64,000 nt of DNA from Cypionkella sinensis (GCF_042646385.1 NZ_JBHRTO010000001.1:1736001-1800000), one strand, 5' to 3'; counted from the stretch's first letter, positions 8,732-16,827 are shown. Program-made: numbers and translations. The notes: generated from the letters alone by a model not told the origin.

Positions 8732-9673
8732 TCACATGAAGTCTTTGCAGTTCTTCTTGGTGACCAGTGGCGCGTCCATGTAGACGGTCTTGGCAGGCAG
8801 CACGTCATCAGCGGATTTCTTGTCGATCACGATTTCCTGAATCCACTCACCCACTTGCGCCCCCATCTTTTCAAAGGGCTGGCTGACGGTGGCGATCATT
8901 TGGCTGTCCGGCTTGCAAACTTCGGCGATCGCTTGCGGATGGCCGTCAATGCCAATGACTTTGACATCTTTCAGCCCCGCTGCGTTCAAGACGTTCACGG
9001 CCGCTTGTGCCGGCTCATCCCAAGGCGCCCACACAGCGTTGATTTCGTTGCCAAAACGAGCGACGTAATCTTCCATCGTCTTATTGGTGTCTTCGAAAAA
9101 CGCAGTGTAGTCGATGTTGTGTTCGGCCAGAACCTTCACATCGGGATATTCCTTCAGAACGGTTTCCATCACGTCGCCGCGCTTGCGGGTGCCATGATGT
9201 TCCGCCATGCGCAGAAAGATAAGGTTGCCTTTGCCGCCCATCTGATCCAGCAGATAGACAGACACATCCGAAGACATGGCCCAGTTGTTCGTGGTGATAT
9301 CAACCAACACACCGTCAGTATAACCCGAGTCCACGGCGAAAACCGGAATGTTCGCTGCCTTGGCAGCGTCCAGTGCCGCGCGGGATGCGCGAAGGTCGGC
9401 CATGGTGATCACGATGGCATTAACACCGCGACTTGCTGCGTCCTGGATGTTCGAGGCCGTCGCCTCACCCGAACCGCCGCTGTCCAGCAGGCTGACGTTC
9501 CAGTCGGTCTTTCCTGTCTCTGCAAGCCAGGCATCAAAACCCGCCTTGACGCGCTGCTCGGATTGCGCTGCCGCATTCGCATGAACCCAAGCGAGCTCAA
9601 ATGCATGGGCGGCCCCTGACATCAGCGCAAGCATCGAGCAAGCCGCTACCATTCCGGCAAACCGGTTTTTCAT
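8732..9673 (-). CDS. Sugar-type ABC transporter periplasmic substrate-binding protein
   Basis: This 313-residue protein starts with a Sec signal peptide (MKNRFAGMVAACSMLALMSG, cut after AHA). A type-I periplasmic binding fold of the RbsB/XylF class follows, with segments VNAIVITMADLRAS, IPVFAVDSG and VIGIDGHPQAIAE. The ATG has a strong GGGAGGA site. As the promoter-proximal gene, it begins the operon and directly faces the SorC regulator across a 139-bp control region with a large palindrome. Ligand unknown. Confidence 0.9.
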   Translation of the reverse strand: MKNRFAGMVAACSMLALMSGAAHAFELAWVHANAAAQSEQRVKAGFDAWLAETGKTDWNVSLLDSGGSGEATASNIQDAASRGVNAIVITMADLRASRAALDAAKAANIPVFAVDSGYTDGVLVDITTNNWAMSSDVSVYLLDQMGGKGNLIFLRMAEHHGTRKRGDVMETVLKEYPDVKVLAEHNIDYTAFFEDTNKTMEDYVARFGNEINAVWAPWDEPAQAAVNVLNAAGLKDVKVIGIDGHPQAIAEVCKPDSQMIATVSQPFEKMGAQVGEWIQEIVIDKKSADDVLPAKTVYMDAPLVTKKNCKDFM

Positions 9674-9750
9674 CTGCTATTTCCTCCCTAAGCCAGTTAA
9701 CTGGCGATACCCCGTGTCGGCCTCTTCCGACGCATAAATGATGCGACGGC

Positions 9751-9787
9751 ATATTACATTTGTCAAGTTTCATGACATTTGTAATAT
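9751..9787. promoter_or_regulatory. Large inverted repeat, probable SorC operator
   Basis: Left arm ATATTACATTTGTCA (9751-9765) and right arm TGACATTTGTAATAT (9773-9787) match in 13 of 15 positions as an inverted repeat around a 7-bp spacer. It lies between the divergent binding-protein gene and the SorC-type regulator gene, 26 bp before the latter's start. The size and position fit an autoregulated operator for a tetrameric SorC-family protein. That function is inferred; the symmetry itself is read directly. Confidence 0.7.
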
Positions 9788-9812
9788 TGCGCGCAATACA
9801 AGGAGCAAACAG

Positions 9813-10802
9813 ATGCGACCATTGGCCGGAGAAACTCAGGAAGATCAAATCCTTATGGCCCGCGCTGCATGGCTTTATTACATTGGTGCACTGAACCAAG
9901 AAGCGACCGCCAAGCGCCTTGGCATTACCAGAGCTCGTGTGAACAAGTTACTTTCCGATGCGCGCGACAGCGGTTTGGTTAGCATTACGATCAATCCCGC
10001 CAATGTCGGCCTGCTCCCAGTCGAGGAAGCGATTCGCCAACGCTACGGTCTCGATTTCTGCATCTGCACGCCGGCGCTTGGCCATGATGTGTCAGGTGGT
10101 GACAGCGATGCCATCCTGGCACCTTTTGCGTTTCGCGCGGTAGGCGCCGCCGCCGCCGCCCATTTGCGCCGTCACCTGTCTGAAACGCCACATGCTGTCA
10201 TCGGCACCGGATGGGGGCGCACCTTGGAACAGATGACACTGCAACTGGCCGGAGTCTCGGCGCCAGAGGCCAAATTCATCAGCCTGATGGGCTCGCTGCA
10301 ATCGAACCTATCCTATAACCCATTCGAAGTTGTGCACGCCTTTGCCCGTGCGACCGGTGCCGAAGGCTTTTTCCTGCCGGTGCCCTTCATCGCCGACACC
10401 CCATCCGTGCGTGATATCCTGCTGTCCCAACAATCTGTGCAGCAGGCGCTAGCGCTCGCAAACGCCACGACTGTCGCCTACATTTCGATTGGCGAATTGC
10501 GGGAAGGTTCGCTGTTGCGCTCGCAAGCCATGATTTCCGCCAGTGATCTGGCCGAATTGCAGCAACTTGGCGCAGTCGGTGATACGAATGGCTTGTTCTT
10601 TGATCGTCAGGGTAAGGCGGTTGATCATCCGCTAAACCGGCGCACCATTGCGCTTGGCTTTGAAGACCTGCGCCAAACTTGCACTGTTGCCCTGGTGGCC
10701 GGGCTCTCCAAGCTAGAGGCAGCCAAAGGATTTCTGGCAAGCGGCGTGGCACGGGGGCTGATCATTGATGGAGACACAGCAATCGCCCTGTCGAAGTCGT
10801 AG
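9813..10802 (+). CDS. SorC/DeoR-type sugar-binding transcriptional regulator
   Basis: This 329-residue regulator has an N-terminal helix-turn-helix (residues about 30-58, NQEATAKRLGITRARVNKLL). A long SorC effector domain related to phosphosugar isomerase folds follows (GTGWGRTLEQM near residue 133, GLSKLEAAKGFLASGVARGLIIDG near the end). ATG 9813 has an AAGGAG site; an upstream in-frame start would run through the palindrome and is not preferred. It is divergent from the ABC/E1/E2 operon and most likely senses a phosphorylated intermediate made by the operon's kinase. Confidence 0.88.
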   Translation: MRPLAGETQEDQILMARAAWLYYIGALNQEATAKRLGITRARVNKLLSDARDSGLVSITINPANVGLLPVEEAIRQRYGLDFCICTPALGHDVSGGDSDAILAPFAFRAVGAAAAAHLRRHLSETPHAVIGTGWGRTLEQMTLQLAGVSAPEAKFISLMGSLQSNLSYNPFEVVHAFARATGAEGFFLPVPFIADTPSVRDILLSQQSVQQALALANATTVAYISIGELREGSLLRSQAMISASDLAELQQLGAVGDTNGLFFDRQGKAVDHPLNRRTIALGFEDLRQTCTVALVAGLSKLEAAKGFLASGVARGLIIDGDTAIALSKS

Positions 10803-11079
10803 TGCCCCACAGAATGCCTCCAGCGAAAGCGGCAAGCGGCGTCAGAGCGACCGTGTTGTGACAAATAGGCCTGATCCACGCGATCCCACCGCCCTACGTC
10901 ATGCAGTGAAAAGAGACGTGATCACCCCCGCACCCCGTATTGACGTGTGCTGGCCCGGCTCACACGGTAAATACACGCAACGACGAACAGATTCTGTACC
11001 GCTTAACAAGCGCATACTAGAAAATTTGTAAAACGAGAAAAATGAGCGCGTCAACTCACCCGCTCCGATCTTCGAACCG

Positions 11080-11161
11080 TCCCCACGGCCGGCATCGAAC
11101 CGGCAAGCCCTGCGGCGGGAGATTTTAAGTCTCCTGTGTTTACCAATTTCACCACGTGGGG
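11080..11161 (-). tRNA. tRNA-Leu (anticodon UAA)
   Basis: A complete cloverleaf is read on the minus strand. The acceptor is CCCCACG/CGTGGGG, followed by U8-G9 and a D-arm with AAATTGGTAAA loop. The anticodon stem is GGAGA/TCTCC with loop CTTAAAA (anticodon TAA). There is a class II long variable arm, and the T-arm is GCCGG-TTCGATG-CCGGC. The discriminator base is A. CCA is not encoded (the genome reads CGG after the discriminator). The 277 bases before it (10803-11079) and the 228 after it (11162-11389) show no other gene. Confidence 0.95.
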
Positions 11162-11389
11162 CGACGGCTCGGAACCTGCCGATTAGCAGCCCTTCGGGTC
11201 GCGATCAACCTCCGACCGATCACCCGGCAAAGCCGAATGCCTGCAGCGGCGCGCGCAAGCTGGCCGATCCATCGCTTTTCACGCCCCCGCACAACGCCAT
11301 CCCAGTTGCAATGCGCCGCCGCGCTGCGGCGATTGACTTCACCCGAAAGCCTGCCTTTTATGGCGCCGAGAGTTTGCGAGGGTTCCCCG

Positions 11390-12091
11390 ATGAAGAAAAT
11401 CTATCCCAACGCGGCTGCGGCGCTGGAGGGACTGCTGTTTGACGGCATGTTGATCGCCAGCGGAGGCTTTGGCCTGTGCGGCATCCCCGAATTGCTGATC
11501 GCAGCCATCCGCGATGCTGGCACCAAGGATCTGACCATTGCGTCCAACAACGCCGGGGTCGATGGCTTTGGCCTTGGCCAGTTGCTGACGACGCGGCAGG
11601 TCAAGAAGATGATCTCGTCCTATGTTGGCGAAAACGCTGAATTCATGCGGCAATACCTGTCTGGCGAGCTGGAGTTGGAGTTCAACCCGCAAGGCACCTT
11701 GGCTGAACGTCTGCGCGCAGGCGGCGCGGGCATCCCCGGTTTCTACACCGCAACAGGCGTGGGCACCGTGATTGCCGAGGGCAAAGAGCATCACGACTTC
11801 AACGGCAAGACCTATATTCTGGAAACAGGCATCGTGGCCGATCTATCCATCGTCAAGGCGTGGAAGGCCGATCCATCGGGCAACCTTGTGTTCCGCAAAA
11901 CCGCGCGCAACTTCAACCCACCAGCGGCGACATCGGGCAAGGTCTGCGTGGTCGAGGTGGAAGAAATCGTGCCGTTGGGGTCGCTGGACCCGGATAGCAT
12001 CCACCTGCCGGGCATCTATGTGCATCGCATCGTGCAGGGTCAGCACGAAAAGCGCATCGAAAACCGCACGACTCGCAAGAAGGAGGCCTGA
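11390..12091 (+). CDS. scoA: 3-oxoacid CoA-transferase subunit A
   Basis: This 233-residue alpha subunit belongs to a succinyl-CoA:3-ketoacid (acetoacetate) CoA-transferase, which activates acetoacetate for catabolism. The family I signature GGFGLCGIPE is at residues about 22-31, and the segments VGENAEFMRQYLSGELELE and GIPGFYTATGVGT are typical. The ATG at 11390 is preceded by a GAGGG site. The next gene follows after a single base beyond the stop, and its Shine-Dalgarno lies inside this gene, so the two subunits are coupled. Confidence 0.92.
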   Translation: MKKIYPNAAAALEGLLFDGMLIASGGFGLCGIPELLIAAIRDAGTKDLTIASNNAGVDGFGLGQLLTTRQVKKMISSYVGENAEFMRQYLSGELELEFNPQGTLAERLRAGGAGIPGFYTATGVGTVIAEGKEHHDFNGKTYILETGIVADLSIVKAWKADPSGNLVFRKTARNFNPPAATSGKVCVVEVEEIVPLGSLDPDSIHLPGIYVHRIVQGQHEKRIENRTTRKKEA

Positions 12092-12092
12092 T

Positions 12093-12719
12093 ATGTGGGA
12101 CCGCAACCAAATGGCCGAACGCGCCGGACGCGAGTTGCAGGACGGCTGGTATGTCAATCTGGGCATAGGCATCCCTACTCTGGTGGCCAACTATATCCCG
12201 GAGGGTGTTAACGTCACCTTACAGTCGGAAAATGGCATGCTCGGCATGGGCCCCTTCCCGTTTGAGGGTGAGGAAGATCCCGATCTGATCAACGCTGGCA
12301 AGCAGACCATTACTGAGTTGCCGCAGACCGCGTATTTTGACTCTGCCCAAAGCTTCGCGATGATCCGTGGCGGCAAGATTGCCATGGCGATCCTGGGTGC
12401 GATGGAAGTGGCCGAGAATGGCGATCTGGCGAACTGGATGATCCCCGGCAAGCTGGTCAAAGGGATGGGCGGTGCGATGGATCTGGTTGCGGGCGTCGGG
12501 CGCGTGGTGGTGGTGATGGATCACACCTCCAAGCACGGCGAGTCGAAGGTGTTGAAGGCCTGCACCCTGCCTCTGACCGGCAAGGGCGTGGTCAACCGGA
12601 TCATCTCGAACCTTGGGGTGCTGGATGTGGTGCCGGGTGGGTTGAAGATCGTTGAAGTCGCCGATGGCGTCACCGAGGCCGAACTGCGTGCCGCGACGGA
12701 GGGCACGATCGTTGACTGA
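12093..12719 (+). CDS. scoB: 3-oxoacid CoA-transferase subunit B
   Basis: This 208-residue beta subunit carries the catalytic glutamate in SENGMLGMGP (about residue 46), which forms the glutamyl-CoA thioester in family I CoA-transferases. NLGIGIPTLV near residue 25 and KGMGGAMDLV are also characteristic. A strong AGGAGG lies 7 nt before ATG 12093. With subunit A it forms the heterotetrameric enzyme used for ketone-body or PHB-derived acetoacetate. Confidence 0.93.
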   Translation: MWDRNQMAERAGRELQDGWYVNLGIGIPTLVANYIPEGVNVTLQSENGMLGMGPFPFEGEEDPDLINAGKQTITELPQTAYFDSAQSFAMIRGGKIAMAILGAMEVAENGDLANWMIPGKLVKGMGGAMDLVAGVGRVVVVMDHTSKHGESKVLKACTLPLTGKGVVNRIISNLGVLDVVPGGLKIVEVADGVTEAELRAATEGTIVD

Positions 12720-12996
12720 GGTTCAGCGCCAGCACGCCGAAACCAAGGGGCGCTACTATATCCGCCAGAACGGCGAAGAGGCCGAGATGACCTATTCGAT
12801 CACCACCCCGACGCTGGTGATCGCCGACCATACCGAGGTGCCCGACAGTTTTCGCGGCACCGGGGCGGGGCTGGCCATGCTGACGCAGTTTGTGGCGGAT
12901 GCGCGGGCCGAGGGGTTCAAGATCATGCCGCTTTGCCCGTTCGTGAATGCGACGCGGAAAAAGCATCCCGAATGGGCGGATGTGTTTGCAGTTTGA
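12712..12996 (+). CDS. Small GNAT-like N-acetyltransferase (YjdJ/Gtn type)
   Basis: This is a roughly 94-residue protein of the short GNAT-like family. A central strand YSITTPTLVIADHTEVPDSF leads into the acetyl-CoA-loop-like FRGTGAGLAMLTQFVADARAEG and the family C-terminal motif PLCPFVNATRKKHPEW. No ATG fits. The best start is TTG 12712, overlapping the end of scoB by 8 nt, with GGAGG 9 nt upstream inside scoB. The ORF can be extended upstream, but only through scoB. It is followed directly by a terminator, so it closes the scoAB operon. Substrate unknown. Confidence 0.75.
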   Translation: MTEVQRQHAETKGRYYIRQNGEEAEMTYSITTPTLVIADHTEVPDSFRGTGAGLAMLTQFVADARAEGFKIMPLCPFVNATRKKHPEWADVFAV

Positions 12997-12997
12997 G

Positions 12998-13020
12998 TGG
13001 TCCCAACTCGGGACCATTTT
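12998..13020 (+). terminator. Rho-independent terminator of scoAB operon
   Basis: The hairpin TGGTCCC (12998-13004) / GGGACCA (13010-13016) has a 5-nt loop followed by TTTT, right after the GNAT-like gene. Confidence 0.8.
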
Positions 13021-13086
13021 GCAGCCTTTTAAATCAATGACTTACGCGACGCCTTTTACGAAATCTTAACAATCTCGTCGCAAGCG

Positions 13087-13986
13087 TCAGTTGGTAGCCG
13101 AGATCACCTTGAACACGCAGGGGTCTGTCACCAGCTCGGGCGGGCTGAGGCACAGACCCTGCGCCACCTGCCAAGCCGCCAGCACCTTGGGCACATAGTC
13201 GCGCGTCTCGGCATAGGGCGGTACGCCGGAGTTGGCGTCAATCGCGCCCTCGCCCGCGTTATAGGCGGCGATCACCATCAACGGATCATGATCAAACCGC
13301 TTCATCAGCCAATCGAGATAGGCCACACCGCCCTTGATGTTCTGCACCGGATCGGTGGAATCGCTGACCCCGAACCGCGCCGCCGTCGCCGGGATCAGTT
13401 GCATCAAACCCTGCGCGCCCGCCGAACTGACAGCCCCCGGTTTGCCTGCACTTTCGATACCGATCACCGCCAACACCAGCGCGGGCGACACATCGGTGCC
13501 AATCGTCGCCTTTAAGATTTCAGTGCCGTAATTGGCGGCAATCTCTTGCATATGCTGCATCCGGGGGGCCGCTACGCGCGCGCCGCCGGGGCCTTGGCTG
13601 AGTGTCGCCAGCGCCAGCGGGAAACGCCCCGAGACTTGATCGCGCTGCACCGGCACCGCATCCCAGAACCAGCCATACTGCGCGGTGGCGGGTGTGGGCG
13701 TTGCCGGGGCTACGGGTGCATTGGGATCAACCGGCGGCTCGGGCGCGCGCGCCTCAACCTCGGGCAAGGCGGCCAAAAGGCGGGCCTGCTCGGCAGGGTC
13801 AATCTGCACGGTGATGCGCTTGCCGGGCAGGTTGTCGCTGACCTTCACACGCTTGAAGCCTTCGCCCCCGGCAGAATTCATGATGATTTCGCCCACCGCC
13901 GGAATCGGCAGCAGAAGAATCAACCCGACCAGAACCGTCTTTTTTGCCCGTTGCATCACGTTGGATGCCGCCTGCCTTGTTTTCAT
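13087..13986 (-). CDS. Lytic murein transglycosylase, SLT domain, membrane-anchored
   Basis: This 299-residue protein has an N-terminal hydrophobic anchor (residues about 15-32) and a proline/alanine-rich linker. A C-terminal SLT lysozyme-like domain (about 145-265) carries the catalytic glutamate in VIGIESAGKPGAVSS and the conserved AQGLMQLIPATAARFGV and AAYNAGEGAI motifs. It cleaves peptidoglycan glycan strands. It is divergent from the Tad pilus genes across a 326-bp region with a CtrA site, so it may make the wall opening for the pilus. That role is inference; a general housekeeping role is equally possible. Confidence 0.85.
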   Translation of the reverse strand: MKTRQAASNVMQRAKKTVLVGLILLLPIPAVGEIIMNSAGGEGFKRVKVSDNLPGKRITVQIDPAEQARLLAALPEVEARAPEPPVDPNAPVAPATPTPATAQYGWFWDAVPVQRDQVSGRFPLALATLSQGPGGARVAAPRMQHMQEIAANYGTEILKATIGTDVSPALVLAVIGIESAGKPGAVSSAGAQGLMQLIPATAARFGVSDSTDPVQNIKGGVAYLDWLMKRFDHDPLMVIAAYNAGEGAIDANSGVPPYAETRDYVPKVLAAWQVAQGLCLSPPELVTDPCVFKVISATN

Positions 13987-14092
13987 TGCCTGAACAGTCG
14001 CAGAATCAAGGGCGTTTTTCTACGTTTGCATGACGGCAATCATGGCAATTTTGCCCAAATCGGCGCGAAAGCAACGGTTCCACCCACAAAGG

Positions 14093-14107
14093 TTAAACCC
14101 GCGTTAA
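14093..14107 (+). promoter_or_regulatory. CtrA consensus site TTAA-N7-TTAA
   Basis: TTAA (14093-14096), seven bases ACCCGCG, then TTAA (14104-14107) is a perfect match to the CtrA response-regulator box of alphaproteobacteria. It lies in the 326-bp region between the transglycosylase gene (107 bp from its start) and the first flp pilin gene (206 bp upstream). pilA in Caulobacter is CtrA-controlled, so pilin control is plausible. No other clear element was recognised in 13987-14312. Confidence 0.6.
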
Positions 14108-14312
14108 ATTATATATCGTTATCTTTCTAACACTTACGACATTATTTCAACCAAAAGTGTTGCGCTTCAAAAACGCCCCACACCGACCAAACTGCCGCCA
14201 CGTTCACAGGGCCATATAGGGTCATACCGAACGGCAAGCAGCGAAACAGAGGTCGCGGCTGACAGTGCCGGAACGGTTAGAAACCTGAGCATCCCCAGAA
14301 AGGGACCATATC

Positions 14313-14519
14313 ATGATGACTTTGAAACTCCGCAAACTGTTCAAATCCTTCCGCGCTGACGAGTCGGGCGCTGTGACCGTTGACTGGGTCGTGCTGACCG
14401 CTGCCATCGTTGGCCTCGGCATGGTCGTGATGAAAACTGTTGGCGGCGGCATCGAAGGTCTGGGCGACTCGATCGTGTCCGACCTGCAGGGCCGCGCTTC
14501 GGGCTACGAAAACCAGTAA
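14313..14519 (+). CDS. flp: Flp-family type IVb pilin, copy 1
   Basis: This 68-residue prepilin has a short charged leader, the prepilin-peptidase site ADESG|AVTVDWV, and a hydrophobic helix VVLTAAIVGLGMVVM, ending GYENQ. Flp pilins normally have Glu at +5 and Tyr at +6; here they are Asp and Trp. The gene is nearly identical at nucleotide level to copy 3 (15340-15546), including its terminator, and encodes the same protein. AAAGGGA lies 9-10 nt before the ATG. The 308-base gap to copy 2 holds the terminator and an inverted repeat (CGTTTC-GCGATCA-GAAACG, about 14667). Confidence 0.9.
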   Translation: MMTLKLRKLFKSFRADESGAVTVDWVVLTAAIVGLGMVVMKTVGGGIEGLGDSIVSDLQGRASGYENQ

Positions 14520-14550
14520 TCGGTTTTTTCGATCACCTGACACAGGTGAG

Positions 14551-14582
14551 GGCCGCATCCGGGACGGGATGCGGCCTTTTCC
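14551..14582 (+). terminator. Terminator of pilin copy 1
   Basis: The 10-bp stem GGCCGCATCC (14551-14560) / GGATGCGGCC (14567-14576) is followed by TTTT. The same terminator follows pilin copy 3. Confidence 0.9.
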
Positions 14583-14827
14583 ATTTCCAAGCGGCCTGAG
14601 CGGCGCGGGATTGGATTGCGCCAGCCCAATCCGGGCAAGGCCGCGCCCTGGGCCAAGAAAAGCATCGTTTCGCGATCAGAAACGTGGCGTTTCACGATCA
14701 GGCGCAAGACCCACGATACCGCCATGGGCTTGCCACAAAGTTGCCGCAGACAGCCATCAAACAGCAGCCAAGGTGTCAAACGACGCCTGAGACCAAACTT
14801 GGTAACTTAACAGTAAAGGTAAACGCC

Positions 14828-15025
14828 ATGAAACTGCGCAATCTGTTCAAGAAATTCAAAGCCGACGAATCCGGTGCTGTCACCGTCGATTGGGTCGTGC
14901 TGACCGCCGCCATCGTCGGGCTGGGCATGGTCGTTATGAAAACCGTTGGCGGTGGCATTGAGGGCCTGGGCGACTCGATCGTGTCGGATCTGCAAGGCCG
15001 TGCTGCAGGCTACGAAAACCAGTAA
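14828..15025 (+). CDS. flp: Flp-family type IVb pilin, copy 2
   Basis: This 65-residue pilin differs from copies 1 and 3 by a handful of residues at the N-terminus and one Ser-to-Ala near the C-terminus. At nucleotide level it differs at many synonymous sites, so it is an older duplicate or has escaped conversion. The processing site is ADESG|AVTVDWV, with Asp/Trp at +5/+6. ATG 14828 with AAAGGT upstream fits the homologous length; the longer upstream reading is spurious. The 314-base gap that follows holds a terminator and the inverted repeat GAAACG-CAT-CGTTTC (about 15136). Confidence 0.9.
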   Translation: MKLRNLFKKFKADESGAVTVDWVVLTAAIVGLGMVVMKTVGGGIEGLGDSIVSDLQGRAAGYENQ

Positions 15026-15061
15026 TCGCTATTGGCGATCAATTTGATCGCTTGAATTTTG

Positions 15062-15103
15062 AGCAGGCCGTCTCTGATGCAGAGGCGGCCTGCTGCATTT
15101 TTT
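15062..15103 (+). terminator. Terminator of pilin copy 2
   Basis: The long hairpin AGCAGGCCG / CGGCCTGCT has an inner CTCTG/CAGAG stem around an ATG loop. A run of six T follows. Confidence 0.9.
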
Positions 15104-15339
15104 CTGGCCTGCCCTAAAGCCTTGTTTCAATTATAGAAACGCATCGTTTCACTGATTCTGAAGAATAGCATGGTGAACAGCGCAATCACCCTGAAAACAC
15201 CCTATCCCCGCCGCAATCGCGCCACGATCCCCCGGCTATATGTCCCCAAGCCGACGCGGTGAGCGGTCTGGAACAGAGGCCAGAACGTGAAGATCCAAAG
15301 CGGTGAGAACTGAGCAACTCCTGGGATAGGAAATTCAAA

Positions 15340-15546
15340 ATGATGACGCTGAAACTCCGCAAACTGTTCAAATCCTTCCGCGCTGACGAGTCGGGCGCTG
15401 TGACCGTTGACTGGGTCGTGCTGACCGCAGCCATCGTTGGCCTCGGCATGGTCGTGATGAAAACCGTTGGCGGCGGCATCGAAGGTCTGGGCGACTCGAT
15501 CGTGTCCGACCTGCAGGGCCGCGCTTCGGGCTACGAAAACCAGTAA
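15340..15546 (+). CDS. flp: Flp-family type IVb pilin, copy 3
   Basis: It encodes exactly the same 68 residues as copy 1. The nucleotide sequence of gene plus terminator (about 270 bp) differs at only about four or five positions, three of them synonymous codon changes, while upstream sequences differ. This indicates a recent duplication or ongoing gene conversion. Being monocistronic with its own leader and terminator, it can be expressed at a level independent of the assembly genes. Confidence 0.9.
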   Translation: MMTLKLRKLFKSFRADESGAVTVDWVVLTAAIVGLGMVVMKTVGGGIEGLGDSIVSDLQGRASGYENQ

Positions 15547-15577
15547 TCGGTTTTCTCGATCACCTGACACAGGTGAG

Positions 15578-15607
15578 GGCCGCATCCGGGACGGGATGCG
15601 GCCTTTT
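15578..15607 (+). terminator. Terminator of pilin copy 3
   Basis: The stem GGCCGCATCC (15578-15587) / GGATGCGGCC (15594-15603) with TTTT matches that of copy 1. Confidence 0.9.
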
Positions 15608-15738
15608 CCATAACAAGACCGCGCCGCCAGACCACATTGCCGCCACGGGATCATCCCGATTCCGGCCACAATCGGCGAATATGTCAAGGATTGTAGGTGT
15701 TCTGAGTAACCGGCGCGAAACGACGCGAAGGAGGTAAC

Positions 15739-15927
15739 ATGCGACCCTGGTTAAAGAAATTTATCCGCAAGACCGACGGTGCCGTCACTGTGGAATGGGT
15801 GACGTTGTCGGCGGCGGTGATCGGGTTGGGCATGATCGTGTTGTGGCCGGTGGCCTTCAGCACGGAAAGCTCGACGCAAGGGGTCGCGGATTACATCGAA
15901 GGCGTGGAAGTGGGTTACGGCAGATGA
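15739..15927 (+). CDS. Divergent Flp-like pilin (minor pilin candidate)
   Basis: This 62-residue protein has a basic leader, a processing site KTDG|AVTVEWV and a hydrophobic helix VTLSAAVIGLGMIVLW. It keeps Glu at +5 (with Trp at +6), unlike the three major copies, and its C-terminal half is unrelated (FSTESSTQGVADYIEGVEVG). AGGAGGT lies 5 nt before the ATG. It is 57 nt upstream of cpaB and probably co-transcribed, suggesting a minor or priming subunit rather than the main filament. Confidence 0.8.
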   Translation: MRPWLKKFIRKTDGAVTVEWVTLSAAVIGLGMIVLWPVAFSTESSTQGVADYIEGVEVGYGR

Positions 15928-15984
15928 GTTGGGGTTTTCCGTGGGGCTTGCACCGAAGCGGAAACAAGTGGGAAAGGGTTTAAC

Positions 15985-16827
15985 ATGCGAATGATCTTTG
16001 GATTGGTGCTTGTGGTCGGCATGATGCTGGCAGGTGCCGCCGTGTTCATGGCAAAGAATTTCATAGGGCAGCAGCAATCCGCCGCGCAGCGCGAAAAACA
16101 GCTGATGGCCGATACCGGCGGTTTGACCATGGTGTTCGTGGTCAACAAGGCGAAAGATTACGGCGATCCGCTGACGAAAGACGACGTGCAGCGCATCTAC
16201 TGGCCGAAGAACGCCTTGCCAGAAGGCGCCTTTGAGGATGGTGAACTGCTGTTCCCGAAAGACGCCAAAGACCCGCGCTATGTGGTGCGGCAAATGGAGA
16301 AATTTGAGCCGATCCTGGCCGTGAAAGTCACCGCTCCCGGCGAGCAGGCTGGCTTGAACGGCGCAATTGAAAAGGGGATGCGGGCGTTTGCAATCAAGGT
16401 CGATGCGGCAGATTTCCTGCAACCGGGCGATCGGGTGGATATCTACTGGACCGGCTCGTCGGGCGCTTCGGGTTCCGAGATCACCCAGCGGATTGAGACT
16501 GCGGTCAAGATCATCGCGGTGGATCGCAATGCCAAGTCGACCGTCGCCGCGGGCGAGATTCAAAGCCGCACCATGACGGTGGCGGCCACCCCTGAACAAG
16601 TGGGACGTCTGGCGCAAGCGCAGGCTACGGGGCGTCTGGTGATGTCGCTGGTTGGCAATGACAGCACGGCGGCGAGCGATCCGACCGAAATCAAGGTGAC
16701 GACGACCGACATCAACGGCGATAAAATCGCGGCCCCGGAAGCCGCAGCACCAGCGCCCGAGGCATGCTATGTCACCGTGCGTCAGGGCGGCGTGCCGACA
16801 CAAGTGCCGATCGCCTGCACCAATTAA
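15985..16827 (+). CDS. cpaB: Flp pilus assembly protein CpaB/RcpC
   Basis: This 280-residue protein has an N-terminal membrane helix (residues 4-27), an SAF-type domain (about 48-115) and an RcpC/CpaB domain. The domain is marked by GMRAFAIKVDAADFLQPGDRVDIYWTG and the later TVAATPEQVGRLAQAQATGRL. The C-terminal tail contains two cysteines (ACYVTV, IACTN). It is a periplasmic component that works with the secretin. A strong terminator after the gene separates it from cpaC. Confidence 0.92.
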   Translation: MRMIFGLVLVVGMMLAGAAVFMAKNFIGQQQSAAQREKQLMADTGGLTMVFVVNKAKDYGDPLTKDDVQRIYWPKNALPEGAFEDGELLFPKDAKDPRYVVRQMEKFEPILAVKVTAPGEQAGLNGAIEKGMRAFAIKVDAADFLQPGDRVDIYWTGSSGASGSEITQRIETAVKIIAVDRNAKSTVAAGEIQSRTMTVAATPEQVGRLAQAQATGRLVMSLVGNDSTAASDPTEIKVTTTDINGDKIAAPEAAAPAPEACYVTVRQGGVPTQVPIACTN

